DNA from: Penelope pileata
Lineage: Eukaryota; Chordata; Aves; Galliformes; Cracidae
NCBI GenBank assembly: GCA_013396635.1
Contig: WBMW01003950.1
Span: forward strand, 137,625 to 201,624
Reading direction: 5' to 3'
Length of the DNA stretch: 64,000 bases
Shown in pieces: positions 10,340 through 23,190 of this stretch (the stretch's first letter is position 1; the number at the start of each line of letters is the position of its first letter). A model generated the notes under the pieces. The model was not told where the DNA came from. It saw nothing but the letters and a program-made list of their open reading frames with translations, and did no database searches. A program made the translations under genes and the position numbers.

Positions 10340-12147
10340 CTGAATTTGAGCCTGGTGCTCTCCCTTCCAGAACTGATCTCTGAGATCTAAGTCAATAACC
10401 CTTCATAATCAAATACCATCAAACTCTTCACAACCCAGTTTCAGGCCTGGACCCTGAAGGCTGAAGAGGCTTGGTACTCCTGAGTGTAAGTGACTCACTG
10501 GAGGGGGACAACACAGTGTGGTTTGAAGTCTTCTCACTGCTGCTCTGAGGACTGCTAGATGAGGGTCCACTCTTGACCAGCTGTGAGTAGGTGCCGTAGT
10601 CCTTCTCCCCCTGATCCCAGCAGTAGTACAGATAGCACTAGAGTGAACTGGGGTCCTTTTATGGGACATCAGTCACAGGAGAGTGACGAAATGCAATGTT
10701 CTGTTCACTAAGAGTATGTTCCTAGGTTTTATATAAAACCAGCTGAGCACAGGAAAAAAATCTGCAGATCAGGAAATAACAGCAGCTTGTTATTTTTCAG
10801 TGTGCGGGTGCTGTCTCAGGCTATGTGTATGGGAGCCACCGAGGTTCAGATGAAGAAGGATTCCTATAAAGACAGCTGCAAAGGTTCCTCTTTGGGGCAT
10901 ACCTCATTTCATCCAGTATGCCCATGAATTGCTGCTTTGAAGCAGCTGGGACTTTAGATGGCCAGGACAATGTGTTGGGAAGTATTGTTACAAGTCCCTG
11001 ATGTCTGCTGTCACCGAAGTAGCTGACTGATAGAAGAACAACTAGAAATAGGACAACGTTATGAAGAGGATGTAATAAAGCATTTTATTTTCATTTTGAT
11101 GCTTTTAACCACTATAAATTCTTTGGACGTGAAGATGTAAGAAGACAGGGTTCTCAGCCTTCATCATGACCTATCCTGATTAATGCTTTTCCAGAAGGAA
11201 GTAATATATTCATTGTTTGTGATCTGGAAAAGGATAAGTCCGTGACTTTGCATATGTTACCAAAGTCAGTCAGTTTATGTCACGTCAAAGGCAGGCTTCA
11301 GCACAGCTCTCACCAGTGAGATTTCCTGAACTAAAGAAGGGTGTGTGGCCATGCATTCAGCTTCAAAAGAAGGATACCTCCTCCTTCAAAGCTGGAGCAG
11401 AGTGAATCCACTTTACATACAGGTTTGAGGGTGGGATAAAAATGGAAGCTACTTGAGTGTAGCATGTCCCACTTCAGCAAATCTTTCTGTGGAAACAGTA
11501 ATCTATTACAGCCATAATTTAAGAAACAGAATTGCTTAGTGACTGAACTCGGCCAGTGACAATATAGGCTCTTAATCAGTAACACATTTTACAATAGCTT
11601 CAGCAAGGATGGGCTTCCATATGTTATTGGCTTTTGAATTAAAGGCTAGGCAGTACTCTGAGAAATGGCCTATTTTGCTACCGTCACTTTAAAGCTGTAC
11701 TCACTGTACATTTTTCTGTGTGCTGCTGCTACACTTGTATGCAATTAAGCAGGTCTTCTACATCTCTAGATATGAGTCTTAGTACTCAAATAGTGTTGTG
11801 GAAAACCTTTGTTCAGAGCGGAGTAGGAGATCCCTTCCCTCCTTTGTTCCCCTGCGAGGTCCTTTCGGGATATGTCATCAGCCATATTAAAAAATAATAA
11901 CCAGGTTAGGCCAACAGCACTAAATTCAAAATCAGATTTTCTTTAAAAACATGAAGCTTCTGATTCAAGCAACTGGCAATTATGCAGACTGTATCTACAT
12001 TAAATTTGCTTAAAAATCCCAGAAGTTCAAGATTTTCTTCCTCTTAAATGTTGATTTTCCCTCTGTGTTGCTCCTGGCCATTGGACCTTGGCCTCATCCT
12101 TTCGCAAAGGGAAAAATGAAGATCACAGAACCTGCCTTCTCTTAAAC

Positions 12148-12600
12148 CATGAGTGTCCAACCTTTTGACTTGCTTGGACCACATTGAGTGAAGAGGAATT
12201 GTCTTGGACCGCATGTAAAATTCATAATATAGTTAACGTATGTCAGGAACAAAGCTTCCTTTATTTTTTATATTTTTTATTAAAACATAAAAGAGAGGGT
12301 AACAAAAACAAAACCTGTGGGATATTTGACCTTGTTTTTGAGAAACTAATGCAAAGATAAGTTGAAACATAGCACACATGATAAGTTGATTTTCACCTTG
12401 AAGACACATTTAACTCATTGAAATGAGCGATCAAATGTGTGAGCCAATTTTCATCTTCAAGCTCTGGCACAAATTGTCCTTTTGATTCCATAGATGACTT
12501 GGTTTCATTTTGCAAATCAGAAAAGCTTTTTAGCATTTTACCCTGGCTTAGCTACCTTGCTTCAGAAAAGTAAATGATGTCCCCATAACCAGCAAACATA
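12148..12600 (-). mobile_element. hAT (Charlie-like) DNA transposon remnant
   Basis: The left end resembles the terminal sequence of Charlie-type hAT elements (GTGTCCAACCTTTTG..CTTGGACCACATTG..GAATTGTCTTGGACCGCATG). On the - strand, 12393-12491 encodes VPELEDENWLTHLIAHFNEL followed by a shifted frame giving LQGENQLI. This corresponds to the conserved hAT transposase block with a LNxLNLxLQGxxQLI pattern. Frameshifts and stops show it is long dead. The right boundary is uncertain; the other terminal repeat was not identified. Confidence 0.7.
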
Positions 12601-15333
12601 CTATTAAGGGACTCCTGGAACTAGCAGAAACACTAATCAAATACATATCACAAAACTAATTAAAAATATATCGTAAATTATTTTACACTTTTTGTGAGCT
12701 TTCTGAGATGTTGAAAATTAAAAAATGTGTCTGCACTGTACGAGTATTCTGGATATTTCTTCCTCAGTGAATGTGTTAACTTATAAATTAATTTATGAAA
12801 TTATTTTATGAAGTATCACAAGCCCAAGCTTAATAATTAAATAAGAAATCTTGCATGTCTGCTTAATAACAAAGATGGCATGTCTTCATCATCGCGGCTA
12901 TTTATACGTACAAATCTCTGTAAATAGACATAAAAGTGCATCTGCTGGATGTACTTCAGGATTTTTTCTCATTGCTCAGTTTCAGAATTTTTTTCTCATT
13001 CTATTAATGTGAACATTTGAGCGCATCCCCTAACATGTACATGTCAGCAACAACTAAATGAATAACTAGTTAAGCTGCACATTTCAGCTGTAATAAAATT
13101 CAGTACATTTCATTTATATTTAATAAATTTAAGAGTGACATAAGATAAAAACTATATCTGTATACTTTAATACATATGGACAGACACATACATTTACAAA
13201 ACTTGCTTAAGTAGTCTTTTCATCTTCTTTCAAAGTCCCAGAAGAGTTCAAATGACATATGGCAAGAATTCTCTAAAGGTAGTCATATAAGGAAAACTAA
13301 GCAGACAGAAATACACAGTTGTTGACTGTAAGAACAAAGGTCCCCAGTGAGTCTGTAGAGAACACCTAGTTCATACGGAAATGGGTTTTTATTCCTTCTA
13401 ATCTTTTTTCTCCATTTTAAAGATGTGTGCTTTTCATATCAAAATAAATATGAAGCATGTACGCACAGAGTGCCAAGATTATTGGTTTTGAAAACAGAAT
13501 TAGTGTGAAAATTCCTATTTCCACTCTTAGCATCAGGTATTTAAAAATAATAATTACTTTTCTATCACCAACTCCCAAAATTGTAACTGTAACACAATTT
13601 TTATTTAGTCACCAATAGCCAATTTGTTACCTAAGGCAAAGACACTAGCTTCTTCAACTGAAAGTTGGAGCTCTAACTATTCACAGCTGACGGCCGTGCT
13701 TCTTTTTTCAGCTTTGACTGAGTATGTAAAACAATAAAGGATCAAATGGGCTTTCATGCTGCCGTTTCTAGTCATCTTTCATTCTTTACTGCTCATATTC
13801 CAATAATTAGCACAATTCAGAAATAGTGATGTCTTTAATGCCTCTAGGACAGAGTGTATTTACACTAAAGAAGTTTCAGATATTTTAATTATAATGTAAT
13901 TAAGAAACCATTAAAAACTCATATCATTTTCACAGAAAAGCAATAATCAGGTTTTTACAGTGGGCTTTTCATAATAGCAGCAGTATTTATGGGACTGATA
14001 AGGCAATGCTGTGACCAAAATTTTTAAAGATAATTTACTCTTTAGGCATTTTCATACTTCCAAGTGATTCATAGTTAGTCTATTTGCCAGAATTTTTGTT
14101 TTCAAAATTGGGCATTTAGTAATTGCCTGCAGATTTACGAGTGATTTTATTGAGCCCCATGAGCACAAACCCCCATGATGATGCAGTCATAGGCAGTCAC
14201 GCTACTTTTTCAATTCTACAGAACAACAACCCTCATTAACAGATTTATTTGAATTGAGGCCCGTCTCTCCATAGTACAGTTTGGTAAGCTGGAGTACAAC
14301 AGTTTGTGTGAACCCAAGAGACATGGACATCCAAAGAAATTTAGGCTTCATAGAAATTAGTTAGATACTTACATATTGTTGACTTTCCATTACATATATT
14401 GTTGATATTTGACAGTTACAAACTGTACATAATTAATTTAGTTCTTTTCCCCATAATGTACATGACCTGCTTGTAATTCTCCCAAATTAGATCATTTTTC
14501 ATAATTACTCCTCATATCATTTATGTGAACAAATGTCAAACTATGGTTTGTCTATGAATGCAGAGCTGCATCTTCTGTTATATATGGCCGACCACATAAA
14601 TCAACTCCTCCCTATCCCCTTGTCTGGAAACCCTTACCTTTATAAACATGAGCAAAGCAAAAAATAAAAATAAAAAAATAAAAAAGACTAAGACTTTGAA
14701 ATTTTAAGGGAATTTAGAGAAAAAGGTAACAGGCACAGGAAATTTAGGACAGCTTATATTTCTCCTGTCATTATTTGTAAATGGAAAAGGATAGTTTGAT
14801 TGCAGTCATAGATAACAGATTAACAAATAGTTGTTTCTTCCTGACCCATTGAAGTCAATGGAAGCACCTGATTTTAAGCATTTTTAAAAACTCAGATTGC
14901 TTTACAGTTACTAAAATGTCAATGGAAGTGTTTCATCCTAATACAGGGTATGTGGGTATTTGACTGATTTTAGATTCTTATTTTTAAAACTTCAGCTTTT
15001 TCATTGTGCCACACAAATAATTTTTCCTTGCACAATGACAGGAAGAGTGGGAAACCCATCTGTTGATGAATAAAAAAAGCAAAATGTTTCACCTAGTGAA
15101 GTCCCTCTATAGTAAGTGGAAATGTATCCTCACTATGGCAGTTCCTCTGACCTCTAGCATTCATGACAGGTTAGATAGTTCCCGCTCAGGATCTTGCTGT
15201 GAATTTAGGCACATAATTTTCAGGGCTTTCCTCTTCTCCAGCTATTCACTGGCTGTTGGTTTATTCTAACATATTGCTCATGGTTTCAGACACAACAGAA
15301 GGCAGGTCTGATTATTTGACTCTCTTTAATAAT
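12601..15333. other. AT-rich unique interval
   Basis: No gene recognised. It includes an A-rich (AAATAAAA)n tract near 14658-14692. Parts of 13640-14520 have a non-repetitive, homeodomain-site-rich texture (TTTTAATTATAATGTAATTAAG near 13874-13902) that might be a conserved element; this is unverified. Confidence 0.5.
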
Positions 15334-15413
15334 GCGATAGGGCCGACAGGCCTGTAATCTTGGCAGCCCCTCAGCATCTGATCAGCCTCATTCAGTATCT
15401 TTAAGTAACTCAG
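15334..15413. repeat. 80-bp direct repeat, copy A
   Basis: Differs from copy B at 18019-18098 by a single base (GGGCCG versus GGACCG). Sequence on either side is not obviously alignable, although both copies are preceded at short distance by TTAATAA. I do not recognise the family. On the - strand it is open in one frame (about 26 codons). Confidence 0.85.
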
Positions 15414-18018
15414 TCTTGAAGGAAGCCACAGCAGCTGATCTGCACGGAAGCACGGGACTCCACCAGAACTTTTGGCACTGAAGCTTTCTCAGAACTAAGA
15501 AACAGGCTTGTGCCTTTACTCTCACAGTCATAGTCCCTTGACTACCTACAGCAGAGAGTTGCTGCAACAGATCATGCTTCTCTCTTTGCTTGTCCAGATT
15601 TCCTTCAAGAGTAGAACAGGGTGCACAGAAGAGAGAGTGAAGAGTGGCTGATGTAGTACTCTAAGTTGGAGGCTGGGGCACACCATCCATGGGTAACAGC
15701 CTGTCTGGAATTTCTCCTCAGCAGTTCCAGCAGCACTGTTAGGCTTGCCTAACCCAAACATAGAGCCCTTATTGCTTCAGACAAAATGTCTGAGACTAAA
15801 ACAATCCAGACACACCAGAGACCTTTTCAGTCCTTCTCTGAACAGCACTCTGTTGAATTGGTTTGTGAAACCAGGGAACAATATTAATCTTTACAAATAA
15901 AGCTGAGAGATAAATATCCCATACACTCATTAGAATAAGGGAGACTTTGTTAGCACGTCTCCGTCCTGCTTGGCTTGCTATCACCACCATGCAAACCTAA
16001 TAGGCATGCTGCTACCTCTTTCCTATCATCTTGTAGCTGTGTTGGCTGTCCAGGCTTCATGAATCTGTCTTAGCTTCGATACAGCACAAAAAGCTACAAA
16101 GAGTGAATCATAATCTTTTCTTTCCTTTTCTTCCTCTTCCCATGCCTCTTATCCCAATTCTATACTGCTCCCACTATCCCCGTGGCTGTTTCCTCTTCCT
16201 CTCTCAGCCTCCTACCGTTACAGTTCCTCATCCTCTTACACCTGAAGAAACTTCCTTGTCTCAAGTTCATTTAAACTGTTATTTTCTATTCAGTCAAAAT
16301 TCCAGCTCTGTCATAGCGGTGACCATATCAAGTAACTGGCTTAGTCCTCTGTCAGGTATTTTTGCTTTGCAAGCCAGAATTCTGCAGGAATCACAGAGCA
16401 GAAATGGTGACTGGAAGATTACTGTCTGGATCGCCATAAAAATATGGATTGCTGTACTGAGACTTGCAAAGCTGGTCGAAGCATAGGCCATCTGAGAAAT
16501 CTGAAACTGCAGCTCATTGGCCACTGAGGAAAAAACTCCGTGAGCTCCTTACACAAATGCATTGGGTTTGATGCCCCTGAGCACCTCCTTTAATCACTTC
16601 TACAAGTCTGTTTAAACAGCAGTGTCATTATTCTGAATAACTGAATAAGAAAAGCTTATGTTCAAACATGGTCTAGAATTTTATTCAAAATAACAGCTGA
16701 GAAAATCACCATCCTTCCAATGCAACAGAAAGAGCAACCAAACCTAAGTTAGGCAGCATAGCAATGAGAAACACTTTGTGTGCTGACCCAGCCTCTTGTC
16801 CTGGTTATGTGGGGAGATGGAAATGTGTTGCCTACACTCTGTGGGTTGAAATGTAGAGACAAAGGGTGCTCTTCCATGACTCAATTTAGCCCATGATAAG
16901 TGCAGAATAGCAATTCATGAAAAAAAAATAAGCGAATAGTTTTTTGCTATTCCAGTGAGCTGATGCAAATCAGCAGAGGAACCAAGAAGTGCAAGAGTAA
17001 GCAGAGGTCTGTGGCTGGGAGCAGAAACAGAGAGGAAGGAGCAGGAGAAGGGGGAAAGGAAGCAGGGATGAGGCATATGAGATTTCCTCCTTTTGTTTGC
17101 AGTAAGACATTATGGAGCTAGGAGTGAAGCTATACGCACATGTCAGGCTGATAGGATTGTTCCCTGCTGCCAGAAGGAAGTCCTCCCAGCTCCAAGGCCC
17201 CACCATCTTTGCTGGGTCTTGTCACGCAGTTCCTTGTAACCCATCTCTCCACTCCTCCTTTACTGCAGGTTTTCTTGTGGGACACTCATTTTCAGAATTC
17301 ATTTAATTCATTTAATACTTTCAGAGCCTTTCAGAAAAGGGTTTCTGCGGAGGGGATAACCTCATGCACTCAGCGTTAGTATTGACATTTTCTGTCTTGT
17401 TTATTTTGCGAAGAACGTACAGACAGGCAGATGACCAATACGGGAATGTTGTAAAAGAGTCAGCAGGAAACAGGAAGCTATCACTGATGAGAGTAAAAGA
17501 GGATACACTGGCTATATAATCTAAACAGATGTAGAGACCTCCTCAGTAATGATACAGTGTGGGAATCACACAAACATCATCAAGCTCCATAGGATATCTT
17601 TTCCTTTGTCTTTCAGTCTGGGCCTACTTTTTTCAATTTTGTTATCTGCCTGTGTTTTGCTGCTTTGTGAAGGTCTCCATGGTATATGGCTGAAAACTAA
17701 AGAAGCATCAAAAACACGTGCTGCTCCTGCAAGATGCAGTTCATGGCTGCATGCTTGTTCCTGATACTGGGCCAGATTCCCTGATGCTGCCGAGTTCCCA
17801 GGGCAGTCAGGGAGCTGGTTATAGTTTCTTGGTTATCTGAGTCAGCTGCTGCAATATATATATACCAGAGGACAATCATCCCACAGGGACTGTTCCCCCA
17901 GCTAAGAATAGCCAGAGCAGTGAAAAGAGGGGACTATAAGGGAGGAAATCTGTCCCAGTGTCTGCACTGGATGGACCGAGTTGCAGCTTGTACAGCTTTA
18001 TCATAATTAATAAGAAAA
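15414..18018. other. Unannotated interval between the 80-bp repeats
   Basis: No gene recognised. It contains scattered short open frames on both strands without splice or family support. Confidence 0.5.
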
Positions 18019-18098
18019 GCGATAGGACCGACAGGCCTGTAATCTTGGCAGCCCCTCAGCATCTGATCAGCCTCATTCAGTATCTTTAAGTAACTCAG
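18019..18098. repeat. 80-bp direct repeat, copy B
   Basis: 79 of 80 bases equal copy A. Both are in the same orientation, 2.6 kb apart. The sharp loss of similarity at the right end (after TAACTCAG) and near the left end suggests either a conserved core shared by two older repeats or a recent local copy event. Confidence 0.85.
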
Positions 18099-21000
18099 AT
18101 CTAAAGCACTAGAGCAATCAGGCTCCTGTCAGAGGTAAAAGAGGGTGTTTCTGAGCCTGATCAGGTTAAAAAGCTTGGCTCTCTGGAGTACTGTCAGTAA
18201 GACCACCAACTTCCCAGTAGGAAGATCTCACCATACCCTCAAAACAGGCTTGGATGGTACTTTCTCAGAAGAAACATTCCCTTCTCTAGACACAGAGGAC
18301 AGAGCTTAGGAATTTCTGCCCTTACAGGCAGCTTTCCTTCTCTCAAATCTACCAGCATATGCAATGCCTTCTCCTTTCCCAGCCAAGGAGCACAGTGCTC
18401 TGCCAGCCCGTATCAGCTCATGATGTTGGGAGCTGACCACTCCTGCTGCCACTGAATCTGGGTCTTCTGCTTTTTCTCTGCTTCCGTGTCAGGAGCAGCT
18501 GTTAAAAATTTTGAACACTGATTCACTGAAACACCTGAAGCCACATTCAAGAAGCTTATTGATAGGGATCTTATATTTTTTCTTTCTCTCCTTTCCTGTG
18601 TAATTTAGCTCATTAGGACAACATGCACCATATTCAACTCTTTGAGTCACACAAGTAAATACTTCTATATCCTTTACGCTTCAGATAACATACATAGTGA
18701 TACACATACATATCATACACTTCATCTCCAATGGCAATCATCATCTGGAAATCTAAGCAAGGCAACTAAACTGTTGTAAGGATTTTAGTCAGAAATGGCA
18801 AACCTGCACCTTCTAATTTTGCATTCACTAACACAGGTTTGCACAGACACAGTCTACTTTGAGTTCTAATTTTGTTATGCAATTGTTGTGTGACACATAA
18901 TAACTCTTTTTCTTCTTTATCATTCCCAAGTTGGTGGATGATATACAAATACTTCACAAGTATATGGCAAGACCATCTCTCCCACTCTTCTTTTTTTTTT
19001 TTTTCTAGGTGGCAAAACCATTAAATGCCATAGTGAGGTGCAGCTGAAGTGTAACTATGGCAGGATTTCTAATTCACAGTCAATTTAAAATTATTTATTT
19101 TATTTATTTATTTAACGCCAGTACTAATTAGCTATAGATTAATTTCACATATAAGTATATATATTCTATGCTGTCCAAAGTTACAGTAGCTGTTCTGAAA
19201 GAATTTATGCTTTTGTATAATGTATTCTTACAGAATTACTTGTGAAAAATGTAACATGGTCTTTAATATTTGGGGAACAAAATAAATATTTCACAGCACA
19301 GATTCTCACTACAGAGGAGCTGTTGTACAAATGCACATGAGAAAAGCTTAAATAAAGACCGTAGTGAATGAAAACAGGTAAGGTCTCATTTGAAAGATGG
19401 AAACCTTCAGCTTCAAGCATGGATTCAAGCCTCTGGTCATTTGTAAGCCATTGCAGGTTTGAGGCACGAGTTATGGCCTGGGTTACAAAGCCAGTCCAAT
19501 CGGAAAGCTGGAAATATCTTCTGGCATTGAAGCCTAAAAGTGCAAGTCAAAATATATTGCTGTATATGTATTCAAAGTTGCAAATCTGTTTTTCTTCATA
19601 TGTCCTAGAGTGACTGATTCCTATCCAAAAGCAGTAGTAACAGATAATCCAGTTTCAACTTTATGGCAGTATGACTTACTTCTTTGTAAATGTATGCTAT
19701 ATGCATGCTATCTTAGATATCTTCAGAAATTTAGGCATGATTTGAAAGGAAAAGAGTCTTGTTGCCCTCTTTTTAGGAATCAGCTAGACTACTTGATTTG
19801 TATCCACTTGCCAAAGTTAATATTTGTGCCCAACATGATCATTGGACTGTCATAGGCACAGACCGTCACATCCACTCCCCAGAAAAGCACAAAGACTGTG
19901 GGGAACATCTGCCAACCTACTGCTCCTTCTGAAAACGGAATTCTTCATTAGTCAATGGAGTTTTCACAAGAGATCACCAATACATATGCATTAAAATCCC
20001 TGGCACATGTGTTTAACATCATTTTTACTTGACTTCACTCATAATTCAGACTCCTATATTCTTTTCCACTGATCATTCTATTTCCCTTTTTCTTTTTGTG
20101 CTTTTGTCTGCTTTTCACAGATTTCCAATTTTGTCATATTCTAAGTGTGAAGTAAATATAAGGATTTCTCTACTCTGCCTTAGAATAGTTCAGATCACCC
20201 ACTAAGATGAGAGCACACTCATTTCCCTAGAAAAAAGACTGCCTTTTGGTTTTGATGTTTCCAGCATAAAACTCTCAGTATCATTAATGGCTCTCCCAAG
20301 CTCACAAGCAAGAACTGCAAAAAAAATCTTGTCATTTTCACGTTTTCTTTTGACAACTTCCTGGTTAATTGATCATTAAGGGAGAGATCACACTCACGCT
20401 GTGTCTCTGTCCCTCAGAGATGCTGATCTCTCTGTGGCACCAGCTCCCCACCAGCTCTGGGGCAGGAGTTGCCGTACCCTCTGTGTGGGAGCTGTTGCCC
20501 TTGGCAGGGGAGGGTCAGCCCCCGTAGGGTCCACTTGGGTGCTCCAGCTGTGAGTGGTGTGAGCTGGATGCTGCACTTCATAGTTCTGACAGGAAAAGGA
20601 CTTAAACGAGTACTGGAGCAAGAGCATGAGCCCCAGCTTGTTACAGGACCAGTCCCTTTGTGCACTTGGGCTATAGCTTTTACACTCTCCTCCTTGAAGA
20701 CAGATAAAATCATTACTGTGTCTTTGCCCATTTAAAAGAAAAGCTCAGGGATCAACAGCACAAAATGAGCTTTCCAGCATTTTTCATTTGCACCACTGTA
20801 TATTCACTATTTAAAGATCACAGCTGTAGCGGGAACTGTGACAACTGTCATGTCTGAGTGTGGCTAGGTGCCATTGTCAGCCAAGCTAATTTGCAGCAGT
20901 TAGGATATGGCCCTGTCTTTTGCATGCATTTGTGTTAGTTTTTCACGTGAACGCTTCCTTTTATAACTACCTCCAGGTTCAAGCAAAATACACATACACA

Positions 21001-22539
21001 TACCTACATGCACACAAGCCAATATGCGCACACGCATGTATGTAAAATCTGAAAATGTGTTTATTTTAAACAGACTATCATCACTATGCAGGAACAGTAT
21101 TTTCTACACAGTCAGTGAAAATAAAATATCAGTTTAATGTGATGTGTGCTTTATCCATTACCATGGAATTGACAAATAGCTGATTTCTTCCCGGTTTTGT
21201 TAAAGCAATGCAAACTTAATTTCTTCAAGTCTGTATTTTTTATGTTTAGAAGTGAGTATCTATTATAAACAATCACCTTTTGCAATAATCATATTTCAGA
21301 TCTTCTTACTATTCAGTGGGATGAATCACTCATGCAGTAGGCAGCATTTAGCTTTATGTTTGCATACCCAGTGATGTGGCCAGGTTTCATAATGCTGTGA
21401 ATACCAAAGCATAAAACCGCTTCTCAAAAGCAAATTCATAAATGCACTCATGCATACCTTTTTGAGTTATGAGGTGGCTGCAGATTTGGCAGTGCTGACT
21501 TGATGCAGTTTTGACAGGTTAGGTTAAAGGATTAAGTCTAGTCTGTCTTCACTTTGCCCTGGCTCTGACACACTCTAAAAAAAGTTGTAGGCTGGCTCTG
21601 TGCCTAGTATGACCTCCACATCTCCTCGGAGTGACAACACTTCCCTTTAAGGCTCTCCAAAGGTCAAGGCAGATAACTTGTTGAGTCCTCCAGATACTTT
21701 CTTATCTGCGGCTCTTCCTCCTAACCTCACACGGTGGAAGAAATATGCAAAACCTTGAGGGAGAATAATTCAGGATTTATAAGAAGTAACTTGCATTAGA
21801 TCAAATGTATCTACCAAGCTTTTCTTTACTATACAATACTTAGAACAAACATCCAACACCACAGGTCACTAAAGTCAGATATGTGTTCTGTATGAGAAGA
21901 TTTCATGGCCCCTTCTTCTTCTTGCCCTGGCTAATTTGCAATTGAAAGCAACTTTCAAGCACTTAAAATGAGAGAGCTGGAGAATTAATGATATGATGAT
22001 AAAGGAGCTCGATGTTATAAAAAGACCTGTAATATTTGTTTAACAACTGTTCACCTTTGAGGAAAAATGTGAAAAAATAATAATGATAGGCACAGACTTT
22101 TATCCTGGTATTATGCCAAAGACTTTTACAGAGAAACGTTGACGTATGCAAGATTCATAGAGGTTAATAGATTTTTAAGACCAGAATATCATCTGGTTTT
22201 CTGTATGATTTAGCCATTTAACTTCATCTGCGCTTGTGTTTAAGAACTTGTGACTGACTGCAAAATATCCTTTAGGAATGAAAGAAAAAAAAATCAGTTT
22301 TGGAAAAAAAAATGCACAGTTTTGATATAAAAGTTCAAATAGGAAAAAAAATCTCTTATCTTTCTATACATGGTGCTATACTTTTATATTCTGACTGCTG
22401 GAGCTGGTGCTTTTGTCTTTTGAAGTCAAGCGTTGAATTAAAAAGAAACACGTTCTGTAGTTAGAGAGCTATATACAGGGCTCATATAACTTCTGGGCTA
22501 TGATTATCTAAGATAAGCTAAAAACTTTAAGCTTCCTGT
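18099..22539. other. AT-rich interval
   Basis: No gene recognised. It contains a T tract at 18990-19007 and (TTTA)n at 19090-19114. A GC-richer 350-bp patch lies at 20395-20740, whose open frames on both strands have no recognisable product. An imperfect ACACAT/GCACAC-rich stretch lies near 20985-21042. Confidence 0.5.
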
Positions 22540-23190
22540 AGATTTCTTTGTAAGATGGAATTTCCTGTCTGTAAAATCATTCCTGTAGCTCTTCTCTGAA
22601 CACTCTCCAATCTTTTACTGTCTTTTCTGAAGAACAGATATCAGACTGCATTTTGTTGGTGGTGTCAGTAACTTCATGGACAGAGATAATACAGCTCTCT
22701 CCCTCTATTTGATGGTTTCTTGTTTATAAACCCAGGGACTTAAACTAATTCTTTTACCTGGTCCATCAGATGAGAAAATATTTCCATTAAAAAAGTATTA
22801 CCACCTTTTCAGGCTCAGTGCTTCTTAAATTATTGTCTCCCTAATGTTAAATCCTGCACTTTCTACCTCTCGGTGTTTGGTCTTGCACTAAGTCATATTA
22901 AAATGCATGATTTTTCTTCCCAGTTAACTAAATGATACAGAGAATCCCATACAAATGACTTGTTGTCATGATGTTTTTACCATTCCATCTGTTTTTGTGG
23001 CACCTGCAAACCTTATCAACAATTATTTTATATTTTCTTATGTGTTTTTTCAATGATTTATGGCTGCACCGGAGCAAGAACTGGTCTGTGTGAGACCTCA
23101 GTGGAAACATACTGGCTTGTGATTCTCTAGTAATTACTCTGTTGGATATTTATCATTAGTAAATCACATATCATATCATCTTATGATAGT
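22540..23190 (-). mobile_element. Ancient CR1/L3-type LINE remnant
   Basis: Several blocks resemble, in order, the 3' region of old amniote CR1/L3 elements in reverse orientation: CTCTTCTCTGAACACTCTCC, the TTTTTGTGGCACCTGCAAACCTTATC block near 22993, and a GCACCGGAGCAAGAACTGGTC block followed by GTGAGACCTCAGTGGAAACA. Divergence is high, so boundaries are approximate. Confidence 0.55.

Larger units (their letters stand above)
6351..12147. other. Gene-poor AT-rich interval
   Basis: No gene recognised. The reading frames present are short, lack splice context and match no family I know. It contains several simple repeats, listed separately, and otherwise unique AT-rich DNA. Confidence 0.6.

Noticed and set aside
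20390..20735. GC-richer patch with overlapping open frames of 77-105 codons on both strands
   Set aside because: Frames on both strands result from base composition; no recognisable product. Left as unassigned.
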